Shown piece after piece: positions 51,091 through 62,929 of a stretch of 64,000 nt of DNA. The position numbers and the translations under genes were made by a program. The notes beneath the pieces were generated by a model. It ran no database searches, was not told where the DNA came from, and worked only from the letters and a program-made list of their open reading frames with translations. How positions within the stretch are numbered: the stretch's first letter is position 1; the number at the start of each line of letters is the position of its first letter. Source of the stretch: Apiospora phragmitis (lineage: Eukaryota; Ascomycota; Sordariomycetes; Amphisphaeriales; Apiosporaceae); contig JAQQWL010000006.1 in NCBI GenBank assembly GCA_038363925.1, positions 4,134,501-4,198,500 of the forward strand. The letters run 5' to 3'.

Positions 51091-52365
51091 TCGAACTGTG
51101 CTTTTCTTTCTCCTTTACGTCTCGTATCTACTTTCAGGGGTACGAATTTATGAGCGAGATGATACGGTGGGTTATGGCTTTGGCGTTGGTTGTCCGTTTG
51201 GCCGCATACAGCAAGCGTATTTAGACAGTACGAAATAGAAATAGAATTCAAGTGGATACTTTTACATAATAACACTTGCTTCGCCGTGAATAGCTCTATT
51301 ATAAGTCCTGAGATAAACCTACTAAGTTATAAGAACACGTGGCTTGAAGAACGGGTACACAGTCCAGCTTAGCTTGCCCCGTTCTACAACTCTGATGCTC
51401 TCATAAGCATGTACCAGTCTGTCGAAGTGGCTGGCTCCGATATGGCTGAGCGGCCTGGCCTGCATGTGTGCTGCGGCTCTCAGAGACATTGGGGGGATAA
51501 TAGTAGAGGTTTTCCATGGTCCTGCGGATCCCCTGCTCTCCGCTTAACACTCGTCTCACTGACAAGATTCATGCCCACCACGAATCCGTTGTCACCAACA
51601 GTTATGCCATTCCTGACAACACGTTGCTCACCCTTGAAGTAGGTAAACATCACCAGCCGCCCTTGCTTGGACTTGGTGGGATATCCGATATGTCTACCAA
51701 CAGTTGTGGAAGCCCCCGTGTACTGGGGAAGCCGTTCGCTATGTTTATTTGGGGTGATCAAACGAGGTCTGAGGCCATGTTTCCTTGCGTCAGTTGGGTG
51801 AATCTTTTCGAGTGCCCTGCATAAAAGCCATTTCTCTCAGCGGTGCGTTTCAAGCGCATCGGCCAGGGACTTTCAGACCTCGTAATTCTAACTAACCAAA
51901 TCATAGATCCTGGCTGATCGAGAGCCTCAGGGTGCCTTCAGGAGGTCTCCAGGGGGCCGGAAGGTACCCAATCAGGGCGTAAAAGCCCCTAAGCGCCCTG
52001 AATCTGGCTGAATAGGCTTGTGCGACGGCGTTTTGGTGAGTGTGGTATTGCTCGCGCTCGTCCTTTGACGCTCCCGATGAAACGCAGAGCTCATTTCAGA
52101 CAATAAGCGCCGAGTGGGGTGATTAACGTCGGCTAAGCGCCCGCTATCGAGGGCTGTGTGTGCACTACCAACTGAATCAGCCTGACGCAAGGAAACACAG
52201 CCTGAAGCTTGGATATCAGGCTCTCCCAAAAACATATTCAGCAAATAGTGGGTCAAAAGATGCAGGCGGTATTTAAGTTGAAGATGATCTCACTTTGTTC
52301 AGCCACGGATAGCATCCCTCTTTAACAGAGCTCACACCCATGCATTCTATCATCTGCTAACCAAG
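51091..52365. other. Intergenic, no gene seen
   Basis: Overlapping open frames at 51409-51824 on both strands have no recognisable motif. I see no repeat or RNA gene. The final 100 bases are the likely promoter of the next gene. Confidence 0.45.
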
Positions 52366-53008
52366 ATGATTGCCCTCAATGCTACTCAAGTTCTCGTTCA
52401 AATTACCAATTCTCTCAGCGACATCAGCAAGGTCACACTGGAGACAAGCTACAGCCTTGTGCTTGTTATAGATTCAGACAAATCACTCACCCTTCACCAA
52501 ACCACGGCCAAGAAGCCGGGATTGGATGGCGAAAATGACGGCTTGCCAAATCCCGACCCAGACCCAGAACACAAGCAGCTGGGCTACAAATACCGGGTGT
52601 TTCCCGATTATGGCGCAGGCTTTGTCTGGTATGACCCGGCTTGGTCAGGGAACCCGAAAGACAGCTCCATGGTGGATGAAGAGGAGCTGCAGGAGCGGTA
52701 CGGAGACGCGTGGAACAAGGCCTACAACAGCTGGATGGACTGGTACACGGCGGCGTTCCAAAAGCAGGAGTGCCACTTAGGTTCCCATAATCACCCTTTT
52801 CCCGGGCATGGACGAGCGGAGGGCTTGGGTGGTGGACGGACTGCTATTGGCCTGTTGGTTATCCCTCCAGCCCGATGTGGAGAATATTGAGTACGGCCCC
52901 GACGTGGAGAAGGTCCACTTGGATAAAGATTCGCTAGGAGTCGCCCTGCAATCGACCTTGGAGGAGCTAGATAAGTTCCTAACCTCGAAGTCGGACAATA
53001 CTTTATGA
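52366..53008 (+). pseudogene. Conserved fungal hypothetical protein, one frame slip
   Basis: A protein I recognise only as a hypothetical family of filamentous ascomycetes. From 52366 it reads MIALNATQVLVQITNSLSD, then YKYRVFPDYGAGFVWYDPAW, ELQERYGDAWNKAYNSWMDW and FQKQECHLGSHNHPFP. A T4 run at 52797-52800, where three Ts would keep frame, shifts to GMDERRAWVVDGLLLACWLS, LQPDVENIEYGPDVEKVH and LQSTLEELDKFLTS to the stop at 53008. Total about 214 residues. The ends look complete. No catalytic motif, membrane segment or secretion signal is visible. Confidence 0.6.
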
Positions 53009-53544
53009 TCAAATCGCTATTAAACAAGGGATATCCGGATCAATCAAAGCAAGGTGTATGTGAGACGATGAACGTGAATATATAGCTGTAAAAGTTGCTG
53101 CAATATGACGATACGGGGGATATGCCATATTATTAGAAAATAACATCCTGTGCCTGCTGAATTCGGGCCCTAGAACAGCGCTTCCTCGTTTCAATGTGTA
53201 AGGCAGGTATATCTTAAGAAAGTGCGACTAGAGCCATCTCGTCAACGAGGCCTGGGGCATGAGCTGTCAATCCTGGCGCAGACGGTGTCTTTACCATTGC
53301 CGCATTTCGCCATGAGATTCAAGAGGTACAGATAATGCAAAATCCCATTTTGCATAGGTAGACAAGCGACAAAATCACTCGATGTGACAATGGGAACATC
53401 CAGAACGGCTTTTTCCGCATCCGTCTCATTCATATTCAGCTCAGTCAGATGACAAACTTGGACCATTGAAAAACCAGTTCGAAGGGAATATTTCTAGCTT
53501 GTTAACCATCATCCAAGACCAATGTTGACAAGAAGGAAAAGAAA
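53009..53544. other. Intergenic, no gene seen
   Basis: An open frame of 74 codons on the minus strand at 53466-53242 shows no motif. This stretch is the 3' flank of two convergent genes. Confidence 0.45.
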
Positions 53545-54233
53545 TCAATAAGTTTGGGCGGTCAGGAAGGTAGATCGATTCCAATCATTCAAATTTGAGA
53601 AATGAAAAGCGCATGCCTCTTTGGTAGTTGGAATTTCGTCGAAATCGATGTTTCCCCTCTGGTTGCAAAACTGACCACATGTACAGTGCGGCTTCATCAT
53701 TTGGCGTTGAATGAGAGGGAGTGATGCCAAGTTTTGACCACACTTGAAGTCCTCGATGATTGAATTCATAGACCAGTTATCAGAAATCCAAGGGTCCCCT
53801 TCTTTAAGCCTCCGATATGTCAGGTATTCGGTCTGGATACTCGTCCACAGAACTGCAATGTCTCCTTGCGTATTATTTTCCAAACGATGGTGGCACCGGC
53901 TATACACTTCTTCGTCGAAAAACTCGTTTTGGCCGTACACGTCCTGGTCCTGATCGCTTTCTTCATCTGTCCACTCGTTTGGCTGGGCCAGCTGTAAAAC
54001 AGCAAGGAACACGTCCCAGCGAAGCTGCACCTCTTTGGTCCAAGCCATTGAAATCGATCGAGGCACGCATTTGGCAAGCTGAAGTGGGTTGAGAGCCTCG
54101 TGCTCACAACTTTCCCCATCATCGGCCCCAAGGAGAGCCTGAACGGATAAGTCTGCTTCCATATGTGGGTCCGCTCCATGAACGAGGAGGCATACTAGAC
54201 AGGCCAGAGATCCGAAAAGTGTTTCGCCCGAGT
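53545..54233 (-). CDS. Ankyrin-repeat-like protein C-terminus, 5' truncated
   Basis: The open frame enters from the AT-rich side without a start codon of its own family. From about 54220 downward it reads LACLVCLLVHGADPHMEADL, which ends like an ankyrin repeat (LLVHGADP), then CEHEALNPLQLAKCV, a second repeat-like helix, and an acidic segment EESDQDQDVYGQNEFFDEE. Near the end are CTCGQFCNQRG and a tail to the stop at 53545. Upstream, within 20 codons, an in-frame TAA appears and beyond it the RIP-mutated island begins, so the 5' part is probably lost. I cannot name a specific function. Confidence 0.45.
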
Positions 54234-54981
54234 AGGAGTTTTGAGCCAGTTAGATTGTTGCCATTACCAGTGTATGCAAGGGTAATGGCTCAAGCCGATT
54301 GCCGCAATAACTACATGACTTGACGAATAGGCCACTTCGAGTCTGAATTTCCGGTGCCCCGGGACGACGGTAAGCTAAAGCACCCCTCACGGGCCACTTT
54401 ATTGAGCTACCGTTACCCCTGTAATTAAAGTTATTTCTATGGTTAGAATTAATGTAAATATACTATTTTTCGTTGTTTTTAATAATGATATAGTCCTCCG
54501 TTTTCGTGCTATTATTTTTTATAGTTTTTATAGCGTTGCGAGGCCCTCTTAGCATTTCGATATCGCTAGCTTCGTTCTCGTATACGACTTTACCCCTTAG
54601 CCTCCGCTTAGCCCGGCGTATATTAATTATACGAATAAATCTTTATTCTAGTGGGATTTTTATTTTTTAGTATATTTTTATAGTTTTATTATCGAGTTTA
54701 GTTTAAAAATAATCGACTTAAGTTTCGAGATACGGGATTTTATTAACGTTTTAATTTAAGGTTTTACTAGCCTTTTTAATAAAGAGCCGTTAAGAGGGTA
54801 ATTTAAAAGTAAGGTCCGTAGTAACTAATTTTTAATTATTATTTCGTAATTCCTAGTTATTAAAAGGTATTTTAATAGGTATTAAAGTTAATTCGGCGAG
54901 GAAATTAAATATTAATTCTTTTTTTAATTATTTTAAATTATTTTAAACGTGCCCGGATAATTTTTATATTTTTTAAAATAA

Positions 54982-55188
54982 TATTAGAACAGCTGGAACT
55001 GAAGCTGTCTATATTACTTTAAAAGGGGTGCTACGTACCTACGCGTACGAACCCCTTTCCTATTTTATTAAGAGGGGTATACGATACCCCTCGTAGCTTG
55101 TATTAAAAATAAATATAAATAATAAAATAAGAATGATTAAACCCCGATTAAAACCGGAATTATTATATATACGAGAGCTTATTTAATA
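54982..55188 (+). repeat. 5' LTR of the copia element
   Basis: 207 bases starting TATTAGAACAGCTGGAACTG. Aligns along its whole length with the 3' LTR, with differences that are mostly C/T and G/A transitions, as RIP produces. Confidence 0.87.
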
Positions 55189-58100
55189 TTAATTAATAGT
55201 TACCCGTAGCGATTATAAATTAATAAGAGTAAAGAAACGGTTTTACGCTTTTATTGACGTAAGGGCGACCGTGTTAAAAAGCCCCGAGAATTTCCGCCCG
55301 TTAGAAATTCGGAGAAAGAGTCGAACTAAATTAATTATACAAAGAGGAACCCCTTTTCTTAAGTATATATTATAAAGAGGAGATTAGGTTTTAAATTATA
55401 CGCGAAATTAGTTAAGCTATATATAATTATATATTTAAATAATTTTATTATATAATTTATAAAATAATAACCTTTATTAAAATAAAATTAATTACGGTCG
55501 GCGAATCGAGATTAAGCCCGGACGTACCGAACTTAAATAAATTAACGATTTTAAACCCCGAATTATTTACATATAAAGAAGTTTTTTAAAATACCGGGAT
55601 TTTTTTAATAGTTTAGAAAAAGAACGTTAATTTCATTTTTTAAAAACTCGAACTTTTAAAAATACTTTTTAAAAAAATAATACCCGAACTGTTTACGATA
55701 TACCTTGTACAATATTTTTTAAAATATTATATATTAAAAATAAAAAAGACCTCCTTTAAAAAGTTATTTATTATAAAGTTTAACGGATAAACCGAACACT
55801 AATTTAATTAAATTAACCGTATATTTTAATAGGAGCTTTTTAATTATTTTAAAAAATACGGAATTAATATATTAATAAACGGATCCTTTAAAACTAAGCT
55901 TATAAATTTAGTATTACCGGCTAATCCTATATATTAATAGGACCGATCGGCAGAACCGATTTCGGAAACCCGAAAGGAGGATGTTCTACACTTTTCCCGA
56001 GAACAAACAGTTAAAGAACCGCCGCCTAAGCGAGAGACACCCGGTTTCCGTATAAAGTAATCGTCCGCGATATTATAGGGCACTTTAAACCCGATATTTA
56101 ATCCCGGAGTTTTAAACACTTTAAGCCCGACGTCTAACCTTAAATTCTTAAGTACTTAAACGTCGTAAAACATTATCCTTTTTCCTTTTCTAACTTTAAT
56201 ATCGCCGGATTAGACGGCACGATTATCTAGTTTAGCGTATATTATAAAATACGATATCCTTTTAAGCCGAACTATTTATAATAATAAAATCGATTAAAAT
56301 AAGGTCGTTACTTTTTCGAAAGTATAAAAAAAGGAAAAGAACTATACTAGTAAGCCGTATAATATCTTTTATAATAAAGTATAAATATTTATCGGAATAT
56401 ACTAACGATTAGATATATTAAAAAACTAATACTATATAGTTTTTTTAAATATTTTTTCCGGCCGTATAAAGGTATTCTATCTTAATTATATCGGACTCGA
56501 AAAGAAATAAAACGAGATATATTATTTAATAAACTCGTATTTTAATATAATAATAAATTATATATAATATTTTATAAATTAAACGATAACTTTTTTCGTA
56601 TAAATAAAAAGTAAGAACGCCGAGAAATAATTTATCGAAGTTTTAAAAATCCTGCTAAATAAGCTCTAATTCGTATAACGAGCCCTTAAAAAAGGATTCG
56701 AAAAAGAGATCGCTTTTTATACCTTTATTATAAAAGCTTATTAAGGAATTCCGGAACTTTTATTAACCTTTATTTATTAAAAACTAATATATAAAGCGCT
56801 ATTTTCAAACCTTCGCGTATCGCTAAATATAATAACGGACTAGATATTATCGGAACGATATTTAACGGAAGAACTATATCGAAACCCGGCTATAAATACG
56901 TATTTAATTAATAAACGGTTTATAAATAACCGTACGAAAGGAAACCGACCAGCCTACGGTAATAAATTACCGTATAATAGCTAACTACTAAGATAGAAAA
57001 GGATCTAGCGACCCGCCGGCACTTTCCGATCAAGATTACTATATAAGAACCGGAAGTTCGAATAAAAAACCTGCCGAATATACTATAAGTAAGGCTATTA
57101 ATCGATAAATCACCTAGTTAAAAAGTAATTCCGAGTAAAGAATTAATATTTTTAAGCGTGTAATAATGTCAGATAAGGCCCCCTTTTTTAAAATAAGTAC
57201 GAAACGTTCGTTTAGGATTAGGAAGAGGATAAGAAAGAGTTAAAAAATAACGAAAAAGAGTACGAGTACCTCGATTTAAAAGATATATAATAAAGTATTA
57301 TTTATTTAATAGACACCGCGTTTTATTACCGGTTTATTAATAAGGATATTTATTCGGAAATTATTATATAAGCTGACTAATTTAACCTTAATAGCTTATA
57401 TAATTAAATTTATTAAAAAAAGTTTTAAAATATCGGCGCCGCTTTATTTTTAATAGTCGGAAAGCTTTAAATAAAAGCCTATATATGAAAAAACCTAGAC
57501 GTACGAATCGATTAAACCTTGAAAAGCGCCGAAATTAAGTTTAGAAGTTTAAAACTTATCTCGTTAATTAAAATAATTAATATATAAAACCTATTAAAAA
57601 TAATAAGGTATTATATTTTAAATATTATAACCCCTTTTTTATTCTCGTTATATAATATTAATTAGTTTAAAACGTATTATAATAATATTTTTAACTTTAT
57701 TATATAAAAGGATAACGGGATACTCTTTATAATTAAGAAATAAGGACACCCGTTCTTTAATACCGGCCGTATAGAAACAACGTTATATTTTATTAAAGGA
57801 TAGTTTCGATACCTTTACTAACGTTTTAAATACCCTCGTATAGAGAAGCTTTATATTCTCTTAAAGAATACCGGCTACGATAATGTCGACTTTATTGTTC
57901 TCGACGAGATCTAGAAGTTTTACTCTTAATACTAGGCGTACGATCTAGTATTATAAAGATTTAAATTCTCGTTATAAAATAAATACGACTTTAATTACGA
58001 AATTATTATAAACGTCGTTTATATTAACGAATAAAACGTACTTTATATAATCGATTCGAATATATCCTTTTATACGGTTATATTCCTATATTCGCTTAAC

Positions 58101-61100
58101 GTATAAAATATTTAAAATACCCTTTATAAATATTAAATATACGTATATTAAGGACCCCTTAATTATATCTCGTACGATCTAGGTACGTATTTTTAAAAAG
58201 AATTTCGAAATTATATATAAATAATAAGAATTATTTATAAATAAATACTTATTAAAACTTATTAAGTAGTAAATAAAGTTAAACGAGTATACGTTTTATT
58301 ATATAAAGCCTTTAATATTTTATAAAAAAATCTCGGTTATTATATAAATACCGAGATAATACTTTAAATAATAATTAAAGCTTTAAATAATAATTAAAGC
58401 TTTAAATAATATAGCTAGCCCCGATAGCTTAATTCCTACCCTACTTATATTTAAAATATACCCTTGTATCGACGAGAACTTACTACCGTTACTAAAAATC
58501 TAAATACAAAGAAAAGCTGTACAGAAAATAATAAAGATATTTCGGAAAATACGTATAAATATCGATATTTACCGAGCTTTAAATACCCGGAATAAACTAG
58601 CTATCCACGATATCTTAATACTCCCGCTCCGGAGTAAAGTCCTAGTTTAGCGGGAAAAAGAAGGATAAACCGAACCATATAAGATAACAGTTATTAAAAA
58701 CCGTACGATCCGAGTAAATACCTTAGACGGCTTAAAAACCTTTCGAGTAACCTAAATTAAGCCGTACTACCGGAAAAAGGCCGAAGAACCGCGTAACAAG
58801 CCGGATATATAACTAGATCCGGAATAACCGGTAGGTACGCTAGATACCGAACCGATAGCCGAGGAAATAACGGTAGCTCCCGTACGACGCGGCCGAGGAC
58901 GACCTAAAAAATACTTACTCCGGAACGCTCGAGCCCGTTATATTCCTTACCTAAAAAAAATAAAAGAATTACGAACTAATAATTAAATTCCGATAAAACG
59001 GGGTTATTACCTCGTCCGGATACCCGTTTTAAAAGTCCGACGTAGAGGAGATTAATAATCTCGTTCATACGAAAGGTTTTCGAATTTATTCAATTCGATC
59101 CGAACAAGTATACCGGCCGGAAAATTTTTAAAACACGGCTTATATAAGAGATTAAGGGTAAAACTATAAAGCCGTATAAAAAGTTTAGGCTCGTAATATA
59201 AAGCTATAGAGATATAAAAAAAGAAGCTATTTTAACTTAGTTACTAATAATCCAGCGGATAAGCTAAAAACTTCTTTTAACCCTCAAACCGACCCTAATC
59301 CGAGACTTTAATATATAAAACGAGCTACGCGATATTATATAAGCGTATACTTAATCGCGTAATAAATTAAACCGATTAATTTACGTACGCTTATTAGTAA
59401 AGCTAAAGACTTAGTACCCCGAAAGAACGCTATTTTAAATCGTATTACCCCTATATAAATTAATAAAGTTAAAATTTTATTAATTTAAAACGTATTATAA
59501 TTATTACGTATAAAATTTAAAAATAATTATATTAATATATAACGCCTATTTATTATTTATTACGAAAAAACCGAATACTTTTAATATTATAATAATATAA
59601 ACTGATAATACGTTTAGCTTTATTATAACCCCTTTTTTTAAAAAAGAAAAACTAATAAAAAAATAATTCTATATAAAACTAAAAAATATTTTAACTAAAA
59701 ACACGCCGATCGAATTTAACGGAAATAAGATTTAATTAAAATCGTATAATATCTTTTTCGAATAAAAAAGATAGGTTAATTAATTAAAACTTATTAACCC
59801 GAAAATTATTAATAAAAGCTAGTAATACGTCTCTTAATATACGAAAAAGGTATATCTCGTATCTATTTATTAACTAGAAACAGCGTACGACCTATCTACC
59901 GCCGCTTAAGTATAAACCTTAAAAGATAAAGATATTAAAAACTTAAATATACGGATTAATTAATAAATTTAGAATTAAATACACGACTTAAAATATATCC
60001 CGCTTAACCTTTATTATATAAAGATATATATTTTTACCGACGGCTTGTTTATAAATAATAAGGACCTAACCTCCTGATTCGGATACTTAATTTTATTAAG
60101 CTAAAAGATTTATTATATAAAAAATAAATTCTAAATTTAAAATAACATTATTTATTAAAGCTTAATTAAATATAAAAGAGTTATTAAGAACGTATTAATT
60201 AATAAACTATATAGCATAACTTCTAATATAAATAGCGGTATTATATTAAATATTACGTTTAGAAGAATCGTATAAATATTAGGATTCTAAAATATTTTAA
60301 TAACATTTTATATAAACTCGAAATTATTTTATAACTATTTAATTAAACTAGGTATAATAAATAAAAAAAAACTTATAATTAATATTATATCCTTTTAAAA
60401 ATCGTATAAAAAAAGGGAGATATTAAAGGTTTACTATATTAATAATAAAAATAATCCGGTAAATACTTTTATTAAAATATCCGAATAAAGCCCTCGAGCA
60501 GCTAGTTTCGACGAATAGCTTTACCGTATATACGGAAGCGTATATCGAGAAGATAAACTCGCACAACGAGTAATTAAAAAAACAAAAATATAAAAAAAAA
60601 AAGAGATTTCTTTTATTAATCTTTTTTTATATAATTATTATTAATATATTTTATTTATTAAGTATTATATAAAAATTAAAAAAAAAACCGTAATATATTA
60701 TAACTTAAACGGGTAATATAACGAAAATAACCGTATAAGAACGCTATTTATATATATATAAAAACTATTTATTTTATTTATTATTAATTTATTATTATAT
60801 AACCGTTATTTTAACTCTACTACTACCACTTTTATTCTCATTATTATTAGGATCAAGGTTTACGAATCGTAAACTATAATACGAACATCGGTTACCATGC
60901 GAAGCTTAAACATACGAAGCATAAGCGCCGTCCTAATATTCGTCGAAACAAACATACTTATAAAACGGAATATAAAACTAAACGTACCGATTACTATAAA
61001 CGCTATTAATATTATTACGCGACTAGATAAGAACCGTACGGAAGTAGCCCTCGTAACGAATAATACGAGCGAATAAGCGGCGAATATTATCGTTTATTAA

Positions 61101-61756
61101 TACGCATATCTCGATATCGCGGCTCAACAGGTTATAAACGCGAACTTCCTTATTTTATTATACGAAATTAATAAACGTTAAAAACTAAAAAAAAATATAT
61201 ATATTATATATTAATATAAAATATAAATATAGCTTATTAATTTTAAACCGAAAAAGTTAATAATATTACTTAGCGTTAATTATAATTAATTACGCTAATA
61301 ATAATAATACTAAAAAAATTAATAATTTAGTAATTAAATATCGCGCGAATATATATATAAATATATAATTTATTTTCGTATAATATTTTAAAAAAGAAAG
61401 TATATATATGTAAAAAAAAAGAATTTATACTATATAAATTATTTATATATAAAGAAATATTTATTTATAAAACTACTTTTATTAATCCTTTATAAGGTAT
61501 AACGTATTAAAATATATAACGGTCCCCTTATTACTATTACTACTTTTAAATAAACGATTAAAATAACTAATCGAGTAGACCTACGACTTGGCTAAAACGA
61601 CGTTAAGAAGGTATAACATTACTTATACGGTTTAAGTAGGTACCTAATACCGGATTAAAAAAAAATAACCTGACCGTACGAGACCCTCGTGGAGGGAAGA
61701 CTCGTATTTAAAAAGGGGAACAGGCTAATTCTATCGCTAAAATAAAAAACTGCCAG

Positions 61757-61963
61757 TATTAGAATAGCTAGAACTAAAGCTATCTATATTACTTTAAAAA
61801 AGGTATTACGTACCTACGCATATAAACCCCTTTCTTATTTTATTAAAAGGGGTATACGATGCCCCTCGTAATTCGTATTAAAAATAAATATGAATAATAA
61901 AATAAGAATAATTAAACCCCGATTAAAACCGGAACCACCGTACGTACGAGAGCCTATTTAATA
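61757..61963 (+). repeat. 3' LTR of the copia element
   Basis: 207 bases starting TATTAGAATAGCTAGAACTA and ending in TTTAATA, matching the 5' LTR. A short purine stretch (AAAAAGGGGAACAGG, about 61716-61730) lies some 30 bases upstream and may be the degraded polypurine tract. Confidence 0.87.
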
Positions 61964-62409
61964 AATAACGCATTTTAATAATAACGGCTTCGAGTAATTT
62001 TACGAATAAATTTTAGTCGTTTTTTAAGGGTTTTTAATTATAAAAGAAATTAATATATTAATTTTAACCTAGCGGTATATTTTTAATATATTTATTTTTA
62101 TAGGCTTTAATTTAAAGACTATATTCGGGTATTTTTTTAAAATAATTTTTAACCTTTTTTTAATAAGCCGAAGATTCTTATATTTAAAACTTAAATTATA
62201 TAATTATAATATAATTTATAAAAGATTAGTTATATTTTATTTATAAAATAAAGCTATAAAAAGTTATCGTTTATATATAATTTATAGTTATTATAAATTA
62301 AAACAACTTATTTATTATTATAACGAGACCGTATATAAGGGATAAAAATGTTTTAAATTTAATTTAAGGCTATAATATTATTAGTTCACCTTTTAAGTAA
62401 TGCTTTAAA

Positions 62410-62489
62410 CCGCTAGTTATCTTAAAGATGGCCGTCTCGGTCTAGAAACCACTGGCTTTAAATGTCGGCCCTTTAAAAATAACTAGCGG
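62410..62489. repeat. Inverted repeat inside the RIP island
   Basis: CCGCTAGTTATCTTAAAGAT at 62410-62429 is mirrored by CTTTAAAAATAACTAGCGG ending at 62489; the outer 11 bases match perfectly and the inner part imperfectly, enclosing about 35 bases. It could be the junction or terminus of a transposon, or a hairpin of the pogo-type element next to it. It stands out because it is less AT-rich than its surroundings. Confidence 0.55.
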
Positions 62490-62929
62490 CGAGAGGCTAC
62501 CTTATTATAGCCTATATACTCTAGGGTACTAATTTATTCCCTTTTTTCGACGTCTTTTTTAAAGATTAAATAGCTAATTGTAACGAACGCTATCTAGGTT
62601 CTAAAAGAAACCTAGTAAGACGTACTAGGGTTTATATTAATAATATAAAAGAGTATTTAAACGTGTAATAAAAGTCGCTTTTATTAATATAATAAGTAAT
62701 AGCTGGTAAAAACGAAGGTAATTAAGGTACGTAGGTTTAGGGGTATTTATAATAGTTTTATTAAAGTTATTTATTTTATTAATAACGTATCCCACAAGCG
62801 AATATCCTATATAAACGAATATCCCATTCTTTTATACCTTTTTTAATAAAATATAAATTAATTTTATTATAACGTATTTAAAATATTAAAATTAATCGGA
62901 ATCCTTATTTCTAGATACTTCTATATTAT

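Larger units (their letters stand above)
54982..61963 (+). mobile_element. Ty1/copia LTR retrotransposon, full length, RIP-mutated
   Basis: Two direct repeats of exactly 207 bases (54982-55188 and 61757-61963) bound the element, which is 6,982 bp in all. Both begin TATTAGAA and end TTTAATA, what a TG...CA LTR would look like after RIP, and both are flanked by the same 5 bases AATAA (54977-54981 and 61964-61968), a probable target duplication. The interior, read on the plus strand through many stops, keeps recognisable copia-type blocks. At about 58140-58300 there is integrase core, then a GPYK-type C-terminal integrase block (about 58660-58760). Reverse transcriptase follows from about 59090, with a TDDT-like active-site remnant near 59600. 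RNase H, with NNKDL near 60050, lies last. Integrase before reverse transcriptase is the Ty1/copia order. It is inactive. Confidence 0.88.

Noticed and set aside
55934..56119. 61-codon minus-strand ORF in the RIP island
   Set aside because: Lies inside the copia element and is a chance open stretch in mutated DNA.
60540..61450. Possible telomere or subtelomeric repeat at the AT-rich end
   Set aside because: No TTAGGG-type array is present; the sequence is transposon-derived and RIP-mutated.
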